A stretch of 15,958 bases of DNA from QWOP01 sp003669605 (GCA_947481985.1 CANKIK010000109.1:1-15958); one strand, 5' to 3'. Shown: positions 7,712 to 15,815, counted from the first letter of the stretch. Numbers and translations: made by a program. The notes: generated from the letters alone by a model not told the origin.

Positions 7712-9625
7712 ATGCCCCCCCGTCTTGCCCTTCAGGCCCTTCCCCAGTTGGTAGCCGCTCTGTGCCTGCTGGGCTTTGTCGTCCTGCCCCTGGCCGGCTG
7801 CGGGGGGCCACGCCCCGTGCCTGGCAACGGCAGCGGGGTGGAGGTCGGGGGACAGACGTCTTCGCCACCTCTGTCCCCTTCCACTTCCCCAACACCGACG
7901 CCGACGCCGGAAGCCGAGCCCCCCGTTCCTGGCTTCGATGGTCCCGTCTGGTTTCAAGATGTCACCGCCGGGAGCGGCGTCGATTTCCAGCACGCGTCGG
8001 GCGATTCCCCCGAGAAACCCTTTCCTTCGGCCAATGGCAGCGGCCTGGGGGCGATCGACTACGACCTCGACGGCCGGATCGATCTCTACTTTGCCACCGG
8101 CACCCCCTTCCCCATTGGCGGATCAGAGACTTTGCCCCTGGAGGGAGCCGATCGCAGTCCGCTGCCCGCCCCCCACAACCGCTGCTTCCGCAACCTCGGC
8201 GGGTGGCGTTTCCAGGATGTCACCGGGCCCTCGGGATTATTCCACGACGGCTACAGTCATGGCGTTGCCGTGGGCGACTTCGACGCCGACGGATTCCCCG
8301 ACGCGTATGTGACCTGTTACGGGGGCAACGTCCTCTTCCAGAACCGTGGCGATGGGACATTCGCCCGGGTTGAAGAGCAGGCCCTGGTCAGTGACGGCCG
8401 CTGGAGTTCGAGCGCCGTCTGGTTCGACTACGACGACGACGGCCTCCTCGACCTCTACGTCTGCCACTACGGCAAATGGTCGCTGGAGAAAAACCCCTTC
8501 TGTGGTGACCAGCAGCGGGGGACGCGGGTCTTCTGTAGCCCGCTGACGGTCGAACCGGAGCCCGATGTGTTGTGGCACAACCAGGGCGACGGTTCATTCC
8601 GCGAGGCAACCGCCGAGAGCGGGCTGGCCTCCCGTCCGGGGCGCGGCTTGGGGGTGGTGGCCGCCCACCTCGATGACACCAGCGGCATCGATCTCTATGT
8701 GGCCAATGATCTCAATGCCAACGCTCTCTTTGTGAGTGATGGCAAGGGACGGTTCCGCGACCAAAGCGAACTCTCCGGTACGGCCTATGACCACGAGGGG
8801 CACGTCAAATCGAGCATGGGAGTGGATGCCGCCGACACCGCCAACCGTGGCCTGTTTGATCTCATGGTGACCGACTTCCAGGGGGAGTCGAATCTGTTTT
8901 TTGCTAACTCCGGCGACGGGATGTTCCGCGAGGCCAGCAACGCCAGCGGAGCCGGTCCGCCGAGTCTGCCGTTTGTCAGTTGGGGGATCCTCTTTGCCGA
9001 CTTCGATCTCGATGGTTGGGAGGACGCCATAGTCAGCAACGGCCACGTCGGCGACGACCGGCAGAAAACCGGCGACAGCACGCTCCTCCAGCAGGTGCCG
9101 CTGCTGCTCCACAATCAACGGGGGGCTTTCGTCGTGCCCCCTCGGGAGCAACTCGGAGCCTACTTTCTGGCCCGCCATCAGGGGCGGGGCGTGACCAGCG
9201 CCGACCTCGACAACGACGGTGATCTCGATCTGGCCTTCAACCACCGTGACGAAGCGGCCACCATGCTCCGCAACGACCGCGGCCATCCGCAACTGGCGGC
9301 GCAGTCGATCGTCCTCCACCTCGTCGGCACCCGCAGCAACCGCGACGCTGTCGGCAGCGTCGTCACGCTGCAAGCTGGCGATCTGATCCAGACCCGGCAG
9401 ATCAAGGGAGGCGGCGGCTACCAGTCGGCCAGGGATCAGCGCGTGCTGTTGGCGATTCCCAATGCTGCCACGCTTCCGGTCGATACCGCTCCCCTCGTGG
9501 AAATCCGCTGGCCCAACGGCCGGGCAACTCCGCTGGCCGGCATCAGGTCTGGCCAGTGGCTGGTGATCGAGCCCGATTCCCCCGAGGCTCTTCCCCGTGT
9601 CATCGCCTTGGAGTCCCTGCCATGA
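7712..9625 (+). CDS. CRTAC1-type FG-GAP/ASPIC-UnbV lipoprotein (first of two)
   Basis: Surface or periplasmic lipoprotein of 637 residues. The N-terminus is a lipoprotein signal ending in lipobox LAGC (C30), followed by a Ser/Thr/Pro-rich linker to about residue 74. FG-GAP/VCBS repeats with calcium-type DxDxDGxxD loops follow: DYDLDGRID (116-124), DFDADGFPD (about 188), DYDDDGLLD (about 239), DFDLDGWED (about 430) and DLDNDGDLD (about 498). The insertion with NPFCGD and RVFCSP cysteines followed by HNQGDGSF is typical of CRTAC1-like proteins. The C-terminal about 90 residues match ASPIC/UnbV (SNRDAVGSVVTL, GGGGYQSARDQR, VEIRWPNG). The ATG at 7712 was chosen because it gives a clean lipoprotein signal; the frame stays open upstream to a TTG at 7610. 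The ribosome site is weak. The stop overlaps the next gene by ATGA. Fold is confident, function unknown. Confidence 0.92.
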   Translation: MPPRLALQALPQLVAALCLLGFVVLPLAGCGGPRPVPGNGSGVEVGGQTSSPPLSPSTSPTPTPTPEAEPPVPGFDGPVWFQDVTAGSGVDFQHASGDSPEKPFPSANGSGLGAIDYDLDGRIDLYFATGTPFPIGGSETLPLEGADRSPLPAPHNRCFRNLGGWRFQDVTGPSGLFHDGYSHGVAVGDFDADGFPDAYVTCYGGNVLFQNRGDGTFARVEEQALVSDGRWSSSAVWFDYDDDGLLDLYVCHYGKWSLEKNPFCGDQQRGTRVFCSPLTVEPEPDVLWHNQGDGSFREATAESGLASRPGRGLGVVAAHLDDTSGIDLYVANDLNANALFVSDGKGRFRDQSELSGTAYDHEGHVKSSMGVDAADTANRGLFDLMVTDFQGESNLFFANSGDGMFREASNASGAGPPSLPFVSWGILFADFDLDGWEDAIVSNGHVGDDRQKTGDSTLLQQVPLLLHNQRGAFVVPPREQLGAYFLARHQGRGVTSADLDNDGDLDLAFNHRDEAATMLRNDRGHPQLAAQSIVLHLVGTRSNRDAVGSVVTLQAGDLIQTRQIKGGGGYQSARDQRVLLAIPNAATLPVDTAPLVEIRWPNGRATPLAGIRSGQWLVIEPDSPEALPRVIALESLP

Positions 9626-11568
9626 AGCGAATCGTGGAGGGGCGGCTGGTGGCCGCCCGCTTCTCTCGTTGGCGGCAGCCACGCGTTGTCAGGCTCGCAT
9701 GGCTCCTCCTCCTGGCGGTGTTGATCGGCTGCAGCCGCACTCCCACTCCCCCACCCCCCGGACTGGCCCCCCAGAAACCGTCAGCCCACCAGCGGCCGGC
9801 CGCGCCCCCTCCTTCTCGGCCGCATCTGGCCGTGGCACCGCGGTTGGTGGATGTGGCGGGCGAATGCGGCATCGACTTCACCTACTTCAATGATTTCGTC
9901 CCAGATCGATGGTTTATCCCCGAGGTGATGGGGGGAGGGGCCGCCTGGCTCGACTACGATCTCGACGGCTGGATCGACCTCTACCTCACCAACGGCTGCC
10001 GGATGGAACAGGCCCGCGAAGGGGATGGTGAGCACCGCGACCGGCTGTACCGCAATCGCGGGGGGGCTGGCTTCGGCGATGTCTCGCCGGCGGCGGGCAT
10101 CATCGACGACCGCTATGGGCAAGGGGTGGCGGTGGGGGACTTCGACGCCGACGGGTTCCCCGACCTCTATCTTGCCAACCACGGCCCCGCCGTTCTGCTC
10201 CACAACAACGGCGACGGCACGTTCAGCGATGTCACCACCACTGCCGGCATTGGCAACGACAAGTGGGGGACGAGCGTGGCCTTCGCCGATCTCGATCACG
10301 ACGGCCACCTCGACATCTACGCCTGCAACTTCCTCGACAACACGCTCGACAACAACAAAGCCTGTGAGTATCCGCAGGGACGGGGCTACTGCGGCCCCGG
10401 CAGTTATCTCGGCGAGCAGGACCAGGTGTATGTCAGCCGTGGCGATGGGACCTTCGCAGAGATGTCGCAGGCGCTCGGTTTCGTAGAACACGATGGCCGC
10501 GGCAAAGGACTGGCGGTGGGGATCGTCGATCTCAACAACGACCTCGTGCCGGAGGTCTACGTGGGGAACGACATGACGCCAAATTATCTCTACGTCGCCA
10601 GGCAGTCGGCCCCACCTCCGGGCGAAGAGGCAACCGGCGCAGGCGCCGTCCGCTACGAAGAGATCGCCACCAGTGCAGGCTGCGCGGTCAGTGACGAGGG
10701 GGAAAACGAGGCCTCGATGGGGATCGTCTGCGAGGATCTCGACGGCGACGGCCTCCCCGACATCTTCCTGTGCCACTTCTATCAGGCGAAGAACACCCTC
10801 TACCAGAATCTGGGCAACCTCCTCTTCTCTGATGTCAGTCGGCGGACCCGGATCTCAGCCACCAGCCTCAAGAACCTCGGCTTCGGTACGGTGGCCCTCG
10901 ACTGGGACCGCGACGGTCGGATGGACCTGTTTAATGCCACCGGCCACGTCCTCGGCCCCAACGTTCAGCCCAACCACATGCAGCCTCAACTTCTCCGTCA
11001 GCAGGAGAACTTCACGTTCGTCGATGTCTCGGACGATGTCGGGCAGGGCTACTTCGCCGGAAAATGGCTGGGCCGCGGCGTGGCCGGCGGCGACTACGAC
11101 AACGACGGCGATCTCGACATCGCCATCTCCCACAACGACAGCCCCGCTGCGCTGTTGCGCGACGACACCGCCGCCCCGGGACGATTCCTGGGCCTCGACC
11201 TCCATACCCCCTCCCGCCTTCCGCCAGTCGGCGGCCGCGTCGAGGTGGTTTCGGGGAGCATCAAACGGGTCCGGCCGCTGGCCTCAGGGGGCAGCTATCT
11301 CGCTAGCCATGACCCGCGCCTCCTCTTCACGCTCGAAGAGGGGGATGCGGCCGCCGCGGTCACGATCTTCTGGCCCTCCGGCCGGGTCGATCACTTGAGC
11401 CTCGCTGGCAACGCCTATTGGCGGGTGACGGAAGGGGGAGCTCCGGTGCGGTTACAGTGGGACCAAGCGGAAACCGCCGCCGCCGTGTCGGCGCAGACTA
11501 AAAGCTCCCAACCCCAAGCCACCATCGATCACCTCCCCGGAAAATCCTCCTCCCATGACCGGGACTGA
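9622..11568 (+). CDS. CRTAC1-type FG-GAP/ASPIC-UnbV lipoprotein (second of two)
   Basis: Paralogue-like partner of the preceding gene, 648 residues. It has a lipoprotein signal ending in LIGC (C37) and a Pro-rich linker to about residue 68. It then carries seven acidic loops: DYDLDGWID (about 112), DFDADGFPD (about 173), DLDHDGHLD (about 223), a degenerate DLNNDLVPE (about 302), DLDGDGLPD (about 372), DWDRDGRMD (about 427) and DYDNDGDLD (about 491). The CRTAC1 insertion with cysteines (CEYPQGRGYCGPGSY) precedes SRGDGTF. An ASPIC/UnbV domain closes the fold, with GGSYLASHDPRLLF and VTIFWPSGRVD. The start at 9622 has GGAG eight bases upstream and overlaps the previous stop; a GTG 22 codons earlier was rejected. 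Its 3' end overlaps the TPR gene by 14 bases. The protein is probably lipid-anchored and calcium-stabilised. Ligand or partner unknown. Confidence 0.92.
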   Translation: MKRIVEGRLVAARFSRWRQPRVVRLAWLLLLAVLIGCSRTPTPPPPGLAPQKPSAHQRPAAPPPSRPHLAVAPRLVDVAGECGIDFTYFNDFVPDRWFIPEVMGGGAAWLDYDLDGWIDLYLTNGCRMEQAREGDGEHRDRLYRNRGGAGFGDVSPAAGIIDDRYGQGVAVGDFDADGFPDLYLANHGPAVLLHNNGDGTFSDVTTTAGIGNDKWGTSVAFADLDHDGHLDIYACNFLDNTLDNNKACEYPQGRGYCGPGSYLGEQDQVYVSRGDGTFAEMSQALGFVEHDGRGKGLAVGIVDLNNDLVPEVYVGNDMTPNYLYVARQSAPPPGEEATGAGAVRYEEIATSAGCAVSDEGENEASMGIVCEDLDGDGLPDIFLCHFYQAKNTLYQNLGNLLFSDVSRRTRISATSLKNLGFGTVALDWDRDGRMDLFNATGHVLGPNVQPNHMQPQLLRQQENFTFVDVSDDVGQGYFAGKWLGRGVAGGDYDNDGDLDIAISHNDSPAALLRDDTAAPGRFLGLDLHTPSRLPPVGGRVEVVSGSIKRVRPLASGGSYLASHDPRLLFTLEEGDAAAAVTIFWPSGRVDHLSLAGNAYWRVTEGGAPVRLQWDQAETAAAVSAQTKSSQPQATIDHLPGKSSSHDRD

Positions 11569-12883
11569 CACCACCGCCGCCCGACGGCCGCTCTGGCACT
11601 GGATCGCCGTCGCTGTGGCGGCCAGCGCCATCGCTCTGGCGATCGCTGTGGCGATTCCGTACTGGCAGGAACAGCCGCTCCGCGAAGCGCGCCGGGAATT
11701 GGCCCGGGGCAATGCTGCTCGCGGCCTTGCCCTGGCCGACTACTTCCTCGACCTCTATCCCGGCCATGGTCGGGGTTTGGAGTTGCGGGCACGGGCGCTT
11801 GCCGAACTGGGGCGGGCGGAGGAGTCGGTAACGCTCTACGAGCAGGTCGGCGCCGCATCCGCCGACGACCTCCACGCCTGGGCCCGCGGCTACCTCCTCC
11901 AGGAATCGTGGTCGCGGGCCGCTCCGCTGCTGGAGCAGGTGCTGCGGATGCAACCCGACCAACCCGATGCTCTCTACGAACTGGCCACCTGCCGGACGCG
12001 GCTGGGATTGCTCCGCGAGGGGCTCGAAACGGCGAACGTGTTCGCGTCGCTGCCCGGCCAGCAGGCCCGCGGAGATCTGCTGCTGGCGGCCATTCACGCC
12101 GACATGGCAGCCCCCGAGGAAGCCATTGAGGCCTACGAGCGTGTTCTGGCCCTCGCCCCCGATGCCGAAGGCCTCCAAGTGCCCCCTGAGGAGTTTTTCA
12201 TCCAATACGGCACGATCCTCCTCAAACAGGGGGCGGCAAAGGAGGCGGTGCGGATTCTCGGCCGCTGCGTGGCCACCCATCCCTCCGCCGCCTCCCGCTA
12301 CCTGCTCGGCAAGGCCCTTTCACAAAGCGGCGACGAACAGGCCGCGGAGGGGGAATGGCTGGCGGCGATCGAACTCGATCCGGCCGGCATCTCGACCCGC
12401 GAGGCGCTGGCCGACCGGGCCCTCTCCCGCGGCGATGCCGAAGGAGCGGCGGAATGGCTCGCTCCTCTTGAGGCCCTCGCTCAGAAGCGGTTCGAGACCG
12501 CCTATCTCTTCCAGCGGCTCCAGGGGCTGCGGAAAGACGAGGCCGCCTTCGCCCTCTGGCAGACGCGCGCCGACCAGCTGCGGCAACTCGAGAAGCGGAT
12601 CGCGTCGCTCGAACAATTGATGCACGCCGCTCCCACCTCCTACTGGGCACAGGCCGTCCGGGCCCACAAGTTTGCCACGCTCGGCAACTGGAAGCAGGCC
12701 GAGGACATGATCAAGGGCCTCTCGACAAGCGGTGAAGCGCCGATCGATAGCGAAAAGACCGCTGACGGGACCACCAACCACGACACTTCTCACGATGATT
12801 CGTTCGTCACCGATCTGAGGGAAGCGATCCGCACCCGCGGATCGCTCCCCTCCCTCGATCGGGTACCGCTCAAGCAGTACTGA
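11555..12883 (+). CDS. Membrane-anchored TPR protein linked to the CRTAC1 pair
   Basis: A 442-residue protein with one N-terminal transmembrane helix (about 16-36), then roughly seven tetratricopeptide-like helix pairs to about residue 320. Clear repeats include blocks ending DYFLDLYPGHGRGLELRARA, LLEQVLRMQPDQPDALYELA, AIEAYERVLALAPDAEG, AVRILGRCVATHPSAASRYL and EWLAAIELDPAG. TPR arrays bind protein partners. The short N-terminus before the helix suggests a cytoplasmic tail with the repeats in the periplasm, which is inference. A helical segment rich in Leu/Arg/Glu (about 340-365) precedes a polar, Ser/Thr/Asp-rich C-terminal tail. The start lies inside the end of the second CRTAC1 gene (14-base overlap), implying translational coupling and a shared role. 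The partner is most likely one or both CRTAC1 lipoproteins. Confidence 0.88.
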   Translation: MTGTDTTAARRPLWHWIAVAVAASAIALAIAVAIPYWQEQPLREARRELARGNAARGLALADYFLDLYPGHGRGLELRARALAELGRAEESVTLYEQVGAASADDLHAWARGYLLQESWSRAAPLLEQVLRMQPDQPDALYELATCRTRLGLLREGLETANVFASLPGQQARGDLLLAAIHADMAAPEEAIEAYERVLALAPDAEGLQVPPEEFFIQYGTILLKQGAAKEAVRILGRCVATHPSAASRYLLGKALSQSGDEQAAEGEWLAAIELDPAGISTREALADRALSRGDAEGAAEWLAPLEALAQKRFETAYLFQRLQGLRKDEAAFALWQTRADQLRQLEKRIASLEQLMHAAPTSYWAQAVRAHKFATLGNWKQAEDMIKGLSTSGEAPIDSEKTADGTTNHDTSHDDSFVTDLREAIRTRGSLPSLDRVPLKQY

Positions 12884-12938
12884 CAAGCGGCCTGCGCTCA
12901 AGCACGGGCACCAGAACTAGCGCACGGGCGTTGGCCAT

Positions 12939-12975
12939 GGGGCCCGCACACTGGCTCACCGCCACCAGCGGCCCC
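12939..12975. terminator. Possible bidirectional hairpin between convergent genes
   Basis: GGGGCC at 12939-12944 pairs with GGCCCC at 12970-12975. CTGG/CCAG (12951-12954 with 12965-12968) closes a 10-base loop inside it. It sits between the TPR stop at 12883 and the small lipoprotein stop at 12990. No U-run on either strand, so only a weak candidate. Confidence 0.3.
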
Positions 12976-12989
12976 TTGGCTGCCCCTGA

Positions 12990-13181
12990 CTACTTCTTCT
13001 GCTGCTGTGCTTCCATCTTCTTGCGCATGTCGGCGGGCATGCTCTGCATCGCCTTCTCGCGGGGGTCGCCGATGACGCCAGCGGCTTCCTTCACCGGAGC
13101 AATCTCTTGAACACTCCCGCCGCATCCCACGGCTGCCATCGCCACCACCACCACACCGGTCATTCCCAGCCAACGCACCAT
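12990..13181 (-). CDS. Small lipoprotein, 63 residues
   Basis: A short exported lipoprotein. The signal peptide has a hydrophobic core VVVVAMAAVGC with lipobox AVGC (C20), leaving a mature peptide of only 44 residues. The mature part is charged: a GDPREKAMQSMPADMRKKME segment followed by a Gln/Lys tail. The ATG at 13181 follows a GGGGTG ribosome site; a GTG directly before it (13184) would add one residue. Small lipoproteins with a Met/Lys-rich tail are, from general familiarity, often found near DUF1559 and TPR genes in planctomycetes, but no function is known. It is convergent with the CRTAC1-TPR operon and downstream of the second TPR gene on the same strand, with a hairpin between. Confidence 0.72.
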   Translation of the reverse strand: MVRWLGMTGVVVVAMAAVGCGGSVQEIAPVKEAAGVIGDPREKAMQSMPADMRKKMEAQQQKK

Positions 13182-13226
13182 CACGGCACCCCATTCTTAA
13201 AAGGTATTCAACACCATTCACACCCA

Positions 13227-13252
13227 CCGTCGGCAGCGGAGATCGCCGACGG
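13227..13252 (-). terminator. Hairpin between the second TPR gene and the small lipoprotein gene
   Basis: A perfect 8-bp stem, CCGTCGGC with GCCGACGG, and a 10-base loop, 61 bases beyond the TPR stop. No U-run follows on the minus strand. It could end the TPR transcript or protect its 3' end. The rest of the 131-base gap (13182-13312) holds nothing else recognised. Confidence 0.35.
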
Positions 13253-13312
13253 GGGAAGATTCACCTGATTCGATGTCGCCTGGCTGGCGATGGAAAAAGT
13301 CCTCCCCGGCCG

Positions 13313-14575
13313 TCACTCCCGCAGCCTCCTAATGTACTCACTCCATCCCCAGGCTTCTCGGGGGCGATCGATCCTCTGATAGAAGTCGACCACCTCTTGG
13401 AGCACTTCCGGATTATCGATCTGCCCCATCGCCGCCCGCAAGCGGCGGTGGAGTTTTTCGTCCATAAAGAGCTCCAAGCCAGCAGCCCGTTCCCGCATCG
13501 CTTTGGCCCCCTCCTGGTCGCCGGCACGGGCCAGGCAATTGGCAGCCCGGTTCATCGAGCGCCAGTCGATCGGTCCAGGCCAGTCGACAAGCGCCTCTTG
13601 GAAGGAGCGGGCCGCCTCGGCGGGATCATTCTTCGACTCCTGCATCACCCGTCCCCGCGCCAGCCAATAGTCCCGCCCGGCAGCCGGCGCCGTCCAGCGA
13701 TCAAACACCTCCCCCGCCCGATCGACCTCACCGAGTTCGATGAGCACATCCACCAGCGTTGCCATGAAGAACGGATCGGCCTCCTCCTCTTCCGACAGCC
13801 CCGCCGCCGCGGTGTCGAGCAGTTCCAGCGCGAAGGGCAACTCCCCTTCCGACTGAAACCACCGCGCCATCGCTGCGTTGCACAGCGGCGAACCGAGTTC
13901 GGAGCCCCGGAAGCGGACGAGGCGGTTCGATTCCACTCCTGAGGAATCGTCTTGCGGACTGATCCGGAAACCCATCATCCGGTCGAGTTCCATGGTCGAT
14001 GTCACCGGATAAAACTGGCTCAGATACCAGTCGCGGAGGCGCAGCGGCTGCTGATCGGGGGGCGTGCCGTCATACACCTTCCAGAAATAGGGCTCGGCCT
14101 GTTCGCTCCTCCGCGTGAGATCGAGGAGTTTCCAGAGAAGCGTGTTGGCGGCCACGTCATCGGGAAAGCGCTCCAGCGCCCCCCGCAACGCCTTTTCGGC
14201 AGCAGTCGGGCTGGAGTTGAGAAACAGCTCCACTCGTGCCTCGGCCACCCGGGCCTCGGCCGCCAGCGGATCGCTGTTGGGGATTCGTCGCAGCCTGGCG
14301 AGCGATCCCCCGATCCGCCGCTCAAGCGGCAGCGCGTCATCCTTGACCAGTGCCTCGGCGGCGAGCAGATGCGCCTCGGCGCTGCCGGGGTGAAGCCACT
14401 GGTAGCGGTCGAGGCTGGCATGCACGTCGGGCCAGAGCCCGTGCTTGGCCAGGAGGCGGGCCTCGGCCAACCCCCGCTGACACCACCCGAGAAATCCCAC
14501 TATCAGGCCGACTGCCACCAGGCAGGCAACCAGCAAGGCTCGACGCAACCACGGCCGTAGACGGGATGGAGTCAT
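13313..14575 (-). CDS. Membrane-anchored TPR-like protein downstream of the pseudopilin
   Basis: A 420-residue protein with one N-terminal transmembrane helix (about 12-32) followed by tetratricopeptide-like helix pairs. Recognisable repeat units include SLDRYQWLHPGSAEAHLLAA, ALRGALERFPDDVAANTLLW, LLDTAAAGLSEEEEADPF and SFQEALVDWPGPIDWRSMNR. The second half ends in a Leu/Arg-rich helical segment and the block VVDFYQRIDRPREAWGWSEY. Probably an envelope scaffold that binds protein partners. The start at 14575 follows only a weak GGA ribosome site. It was preferred to a TTG at 14653, which would place a 15-bp hairpin inside the coding region and push the membrane helix inward. The gene sits 87 bases after the pseudopilin stop and is probably expressed by readthrough. 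Its overall plan resembles the TPR protein at 11555-12883. Confidence 0.85.
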   Translation of the reverse strand: MTPSRLRPWLRRALLVACLVAVGLIVGFLGWCQRGLAEARLLAKHGLWPDVHASLDRYQWLHPGSAEAHLLAAEALVKDDALPLERRIGGSLARLRRIPNSDPLAAEARVAEARVELFLNSSPTAAEKALRGALERFPDDVAANTLLWKLLDLTRRSEQAEPYFWKVYDGTPPDQQPLRLRDWYLSQFYPVTSTMELDRMMGFRISPQDDSSGVESNRLVRFRGSELGSPLCNAAMARWFQSEGELPFALELLDTAAAGLSEEEEADPFFMATLVDVLIELGEVDRAGEVFDRWTAPAAGRDYWLARGRVMQESKNDPAEAARSFQEALVDWPGPIDWRSMNRAANCLARAGDQEGAKAMRERAAGLELFMDEKLHRRLRAAMGQIDNPEVLQEVVDFYQRIDRPREAWGWSEYIRRLRE

Positions 14576-14592
14576 GAAATCCAAAACGGCAG

Positions 14593-14626
14593 ACGGCCGC
14601 TGGGGGAGTGGTCCCCCAGCGGCCGT
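14593..14626 (-). terminator. Perfect 15-bp hairpin after the pseudopilin gene
   Basis: The two arms (14593-14607 and 14612-14626) are perfectly complementary with a 4-base loop; the core is GCTGGGGGA paired with TCCCCCAGC. It lies 37 bases after the pseudopilin stop, and on the minus strand a TTTT follows a few bases later, so it points toward ending that transcript. It lies 18 bases before the next gene's start, so it may act as a partial terminator or 3' stabiliser. Confidence 0.7.
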
Positions 14627-14662
14627 TGCAGATGAATCGGTCACCAGGATCAAAGGCTGGGA

Positions 14663-15706
14663 TCAGTCGGTGGAAGCAGCGTTCTCGCCCCCCTTGCGGG
14701 TGCCGAGGGCCCACCAAATTTCGGGGGCGATCGTGTCCGAGAAATTCTGTACCGAGCCGTCGGCCATCGCCGTGTTGACGCTGTTGGCGTGCATGCTGTT
14801 GGCAGCCATGACGTTCGACCCGAACCAGTCCCCCTCCCAAGTGTGGCAACTCGGCTCGTTGGGCAACATGTTGTGGGAATAGACGCCACCGACACCCTGC
14901 ATCGACCATGACCAGCTGAGGCCACGCATCACGCGTCCGCCGCCGCCGTCGTTGATGCTTGTCTGATTGAGACAGTTCTGCCGGACCTCTGCAGTTGAGT
15001 TGCCGCTGGACCAGTTGCGGACCTGCGTCTTCCAAAGCTTGGGGTTGTTGACAGCGGGCCCGTCCCAGTTCTCGATCACGAATTCTGCGTAGGCCACCGT
15101 CTTGCTCGCCCCGTCGGAGATACTGCCGTGCGTCACCGGCGGATCGCCGTAGGTCTTCTCAAAGTTGCGGTAGGAAGCAATACCGTTGTGCTTCTGCTCG
15201 CCGGCATAACTTCCGCCACCGCTGTGCGGCGGGTTGTGCGAGGTGCCGCCGTTGATCGCATAGGTGTGGTTACCCTTGCCGCCTGCAAGCGCGTTGCCAT
15301 TGGATGGGCAATTAAAAATCGGCAGGCGGCCGGAGAGGCCCTGCGAGTTTTGTCCGCTCCAACCATCACAGTACGCGCCGCCATCCTTGGGGTTGAGGTT
15401 CTTGACGATCCCCATCTGCTCAATGAAGGGCAGCAGGTAGACCTTGTCGGAGAAATAGTAGGCACCACCGTAATCAGGCCCCCAGCCCACGCTCTGTGGG
15501 AACATCTGGTTGGTGTCGTGGTGGTTTTGCAGTGCCAAGCCGATCTGCTTGAGATTGTTCTGACACGCCGACCGACGGGCAGCCTCCCGGGCCGATTGAA
15601 CGGCCGGCAGGAGAAGGCCAACGAGCGTGCCGATGATGGCGATCACCACCAGCAACTCGACGAGCGTAAAACCCTTTCGGGTCACGCGGTCTTGCTTAAA
15701 GGACAT
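14663..15706 (-). CDS. DUF1559 pseudopilin-like protein (prepilin-type N-terminus, H-X9-DG C-terminus)
   Basis: A 347-residue exported pseudopilin-like protein of the DUF1559 family, which is strongly expanded in planctomycetes. The N-terminus has the type IV prepilin motif RKGFTLVELLVVIAIIG: predicted cleavage after G12, methylated F13, and the conserved glutamate at position 5 of the mature protein (E17). A hydrophobic helix follows to about residue 36, then the family block SAREAARRSACQNNLKQIG. The C-terminus carries H306-X9-D316-G317 (HANSVNTAMADG), the H-X9-DG signature, then WWALGTRKGGE. The middle is Gly/Asn/Ser-rich and probably a globular beta domain. A GAGGAG ribosome site seven bases before the ATG suggests strong translation. 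Such proteins are thought to be envelope or pseudopilus subunits, but no DUF1559 function is firmly established. A perfect hairpin follows the stop. Confidence 0.96.
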   Translation of the reverse strand: MSFKQDRVTRKGFTLVELLVVIAIIGTLVGLLLPAVQSAREAARRSACQNNLKQIGLALQNHHDTNQMFPQSVGWGPDYGGAYYFSDKVYLLPFIEQMGIVKNLNPKDGGAYCDGWSGQNSQGLSGRLPIFNCPSNGNALAGGKGNHTYAINGGTSHNPPHSGGGSYAGEQKHNGIASYRNFEKTYGDPPVTHGSISDGASKTVAYAEFVIENWDGPAVNNPKLWKTQVRNWSSGNSTAEVRQNCLNQTSINDGGGGRVMRGLSWSWSMQGVGGVYSHNMLPNEPSCHTWEGDWFGSNVMAANSMHANSVNTAMADGSVQNFSDTIAPEIWWALGTRKGGENAASTD

Positions 15707-15713
15707 AAAAAAA

Positions 15714-15719
15714 CTCCTC
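15714..15719 (-). promoter_or_regulatory. Strong ribosome binding site of the pseudopilin gene
   Basis: GAGGAG followed by an all-T seven-base spacer and then the ATG at 15706. This is the strongest Shine-Dalgarno site in the window, with an unstructured spacer, which fits an abundantly made structural protein. Confidence 0.7.
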
Positions 15720-15785
15720 GATGGTCCAAAACGGAAAAATGGCTATGGATACGGACCGGAAAAGCACCCTCCCCAACATCGTCAA

Positions 15786-15815
15786 AGAATAGCGGCCACC
15801 TTTCCCTCTTTGCAA
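15786..15815 (-). promoter_or_regulatory. Possible sigma70-like promoter of the pseudopilin gene
   Basis: On the minus strand TTGCAA (15810-15815) and TATTCT (15786-15791) are separated by 18 bases, each matching consensus at four of six positions. Transcription would start about 70 bases before the start codon. Confidence 0.3.

Noticed and set aside
9556..9621. Upstream GTG start for the second CRTAC1 gene
   Set aside because: It would place 22 polar residues before the lipoprotein signal and overlap the upstream gene by 70 bases. The ATG at 9622 has GGAG and the ATGA overlap.
8594..10776. Long minus-strand open frames opposite the two CRTAC1 genes
   Set aside because: Their Val/Glu/Ile/Ala-rich repeats are the reverse complement of the acidic calcium loops and do not make a credible protein.
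8050..11130. Repeated GAC/GGC-rich DNA words suggestive of a DNA repeat array
   Set aside because: They are spaced irregularly and correspond to the DxDxDGxxD loops of the two propeller proteins, so the repetition is at protein level. No CRISPR-like spacing exists.
14593..14626. Perfect inverted repeat as an insertion-sequence end or attachment site
   Set aside because: There is no second copy, target duplication, transposase or integrase in the window. Its position after a stop codon fits a terminator better.
14576..14653. Upstream TTG start for the second TPR gene
   Set aside because: It would translate through the perfect hairpin and bury the membrane helix behind 26 extra residues.
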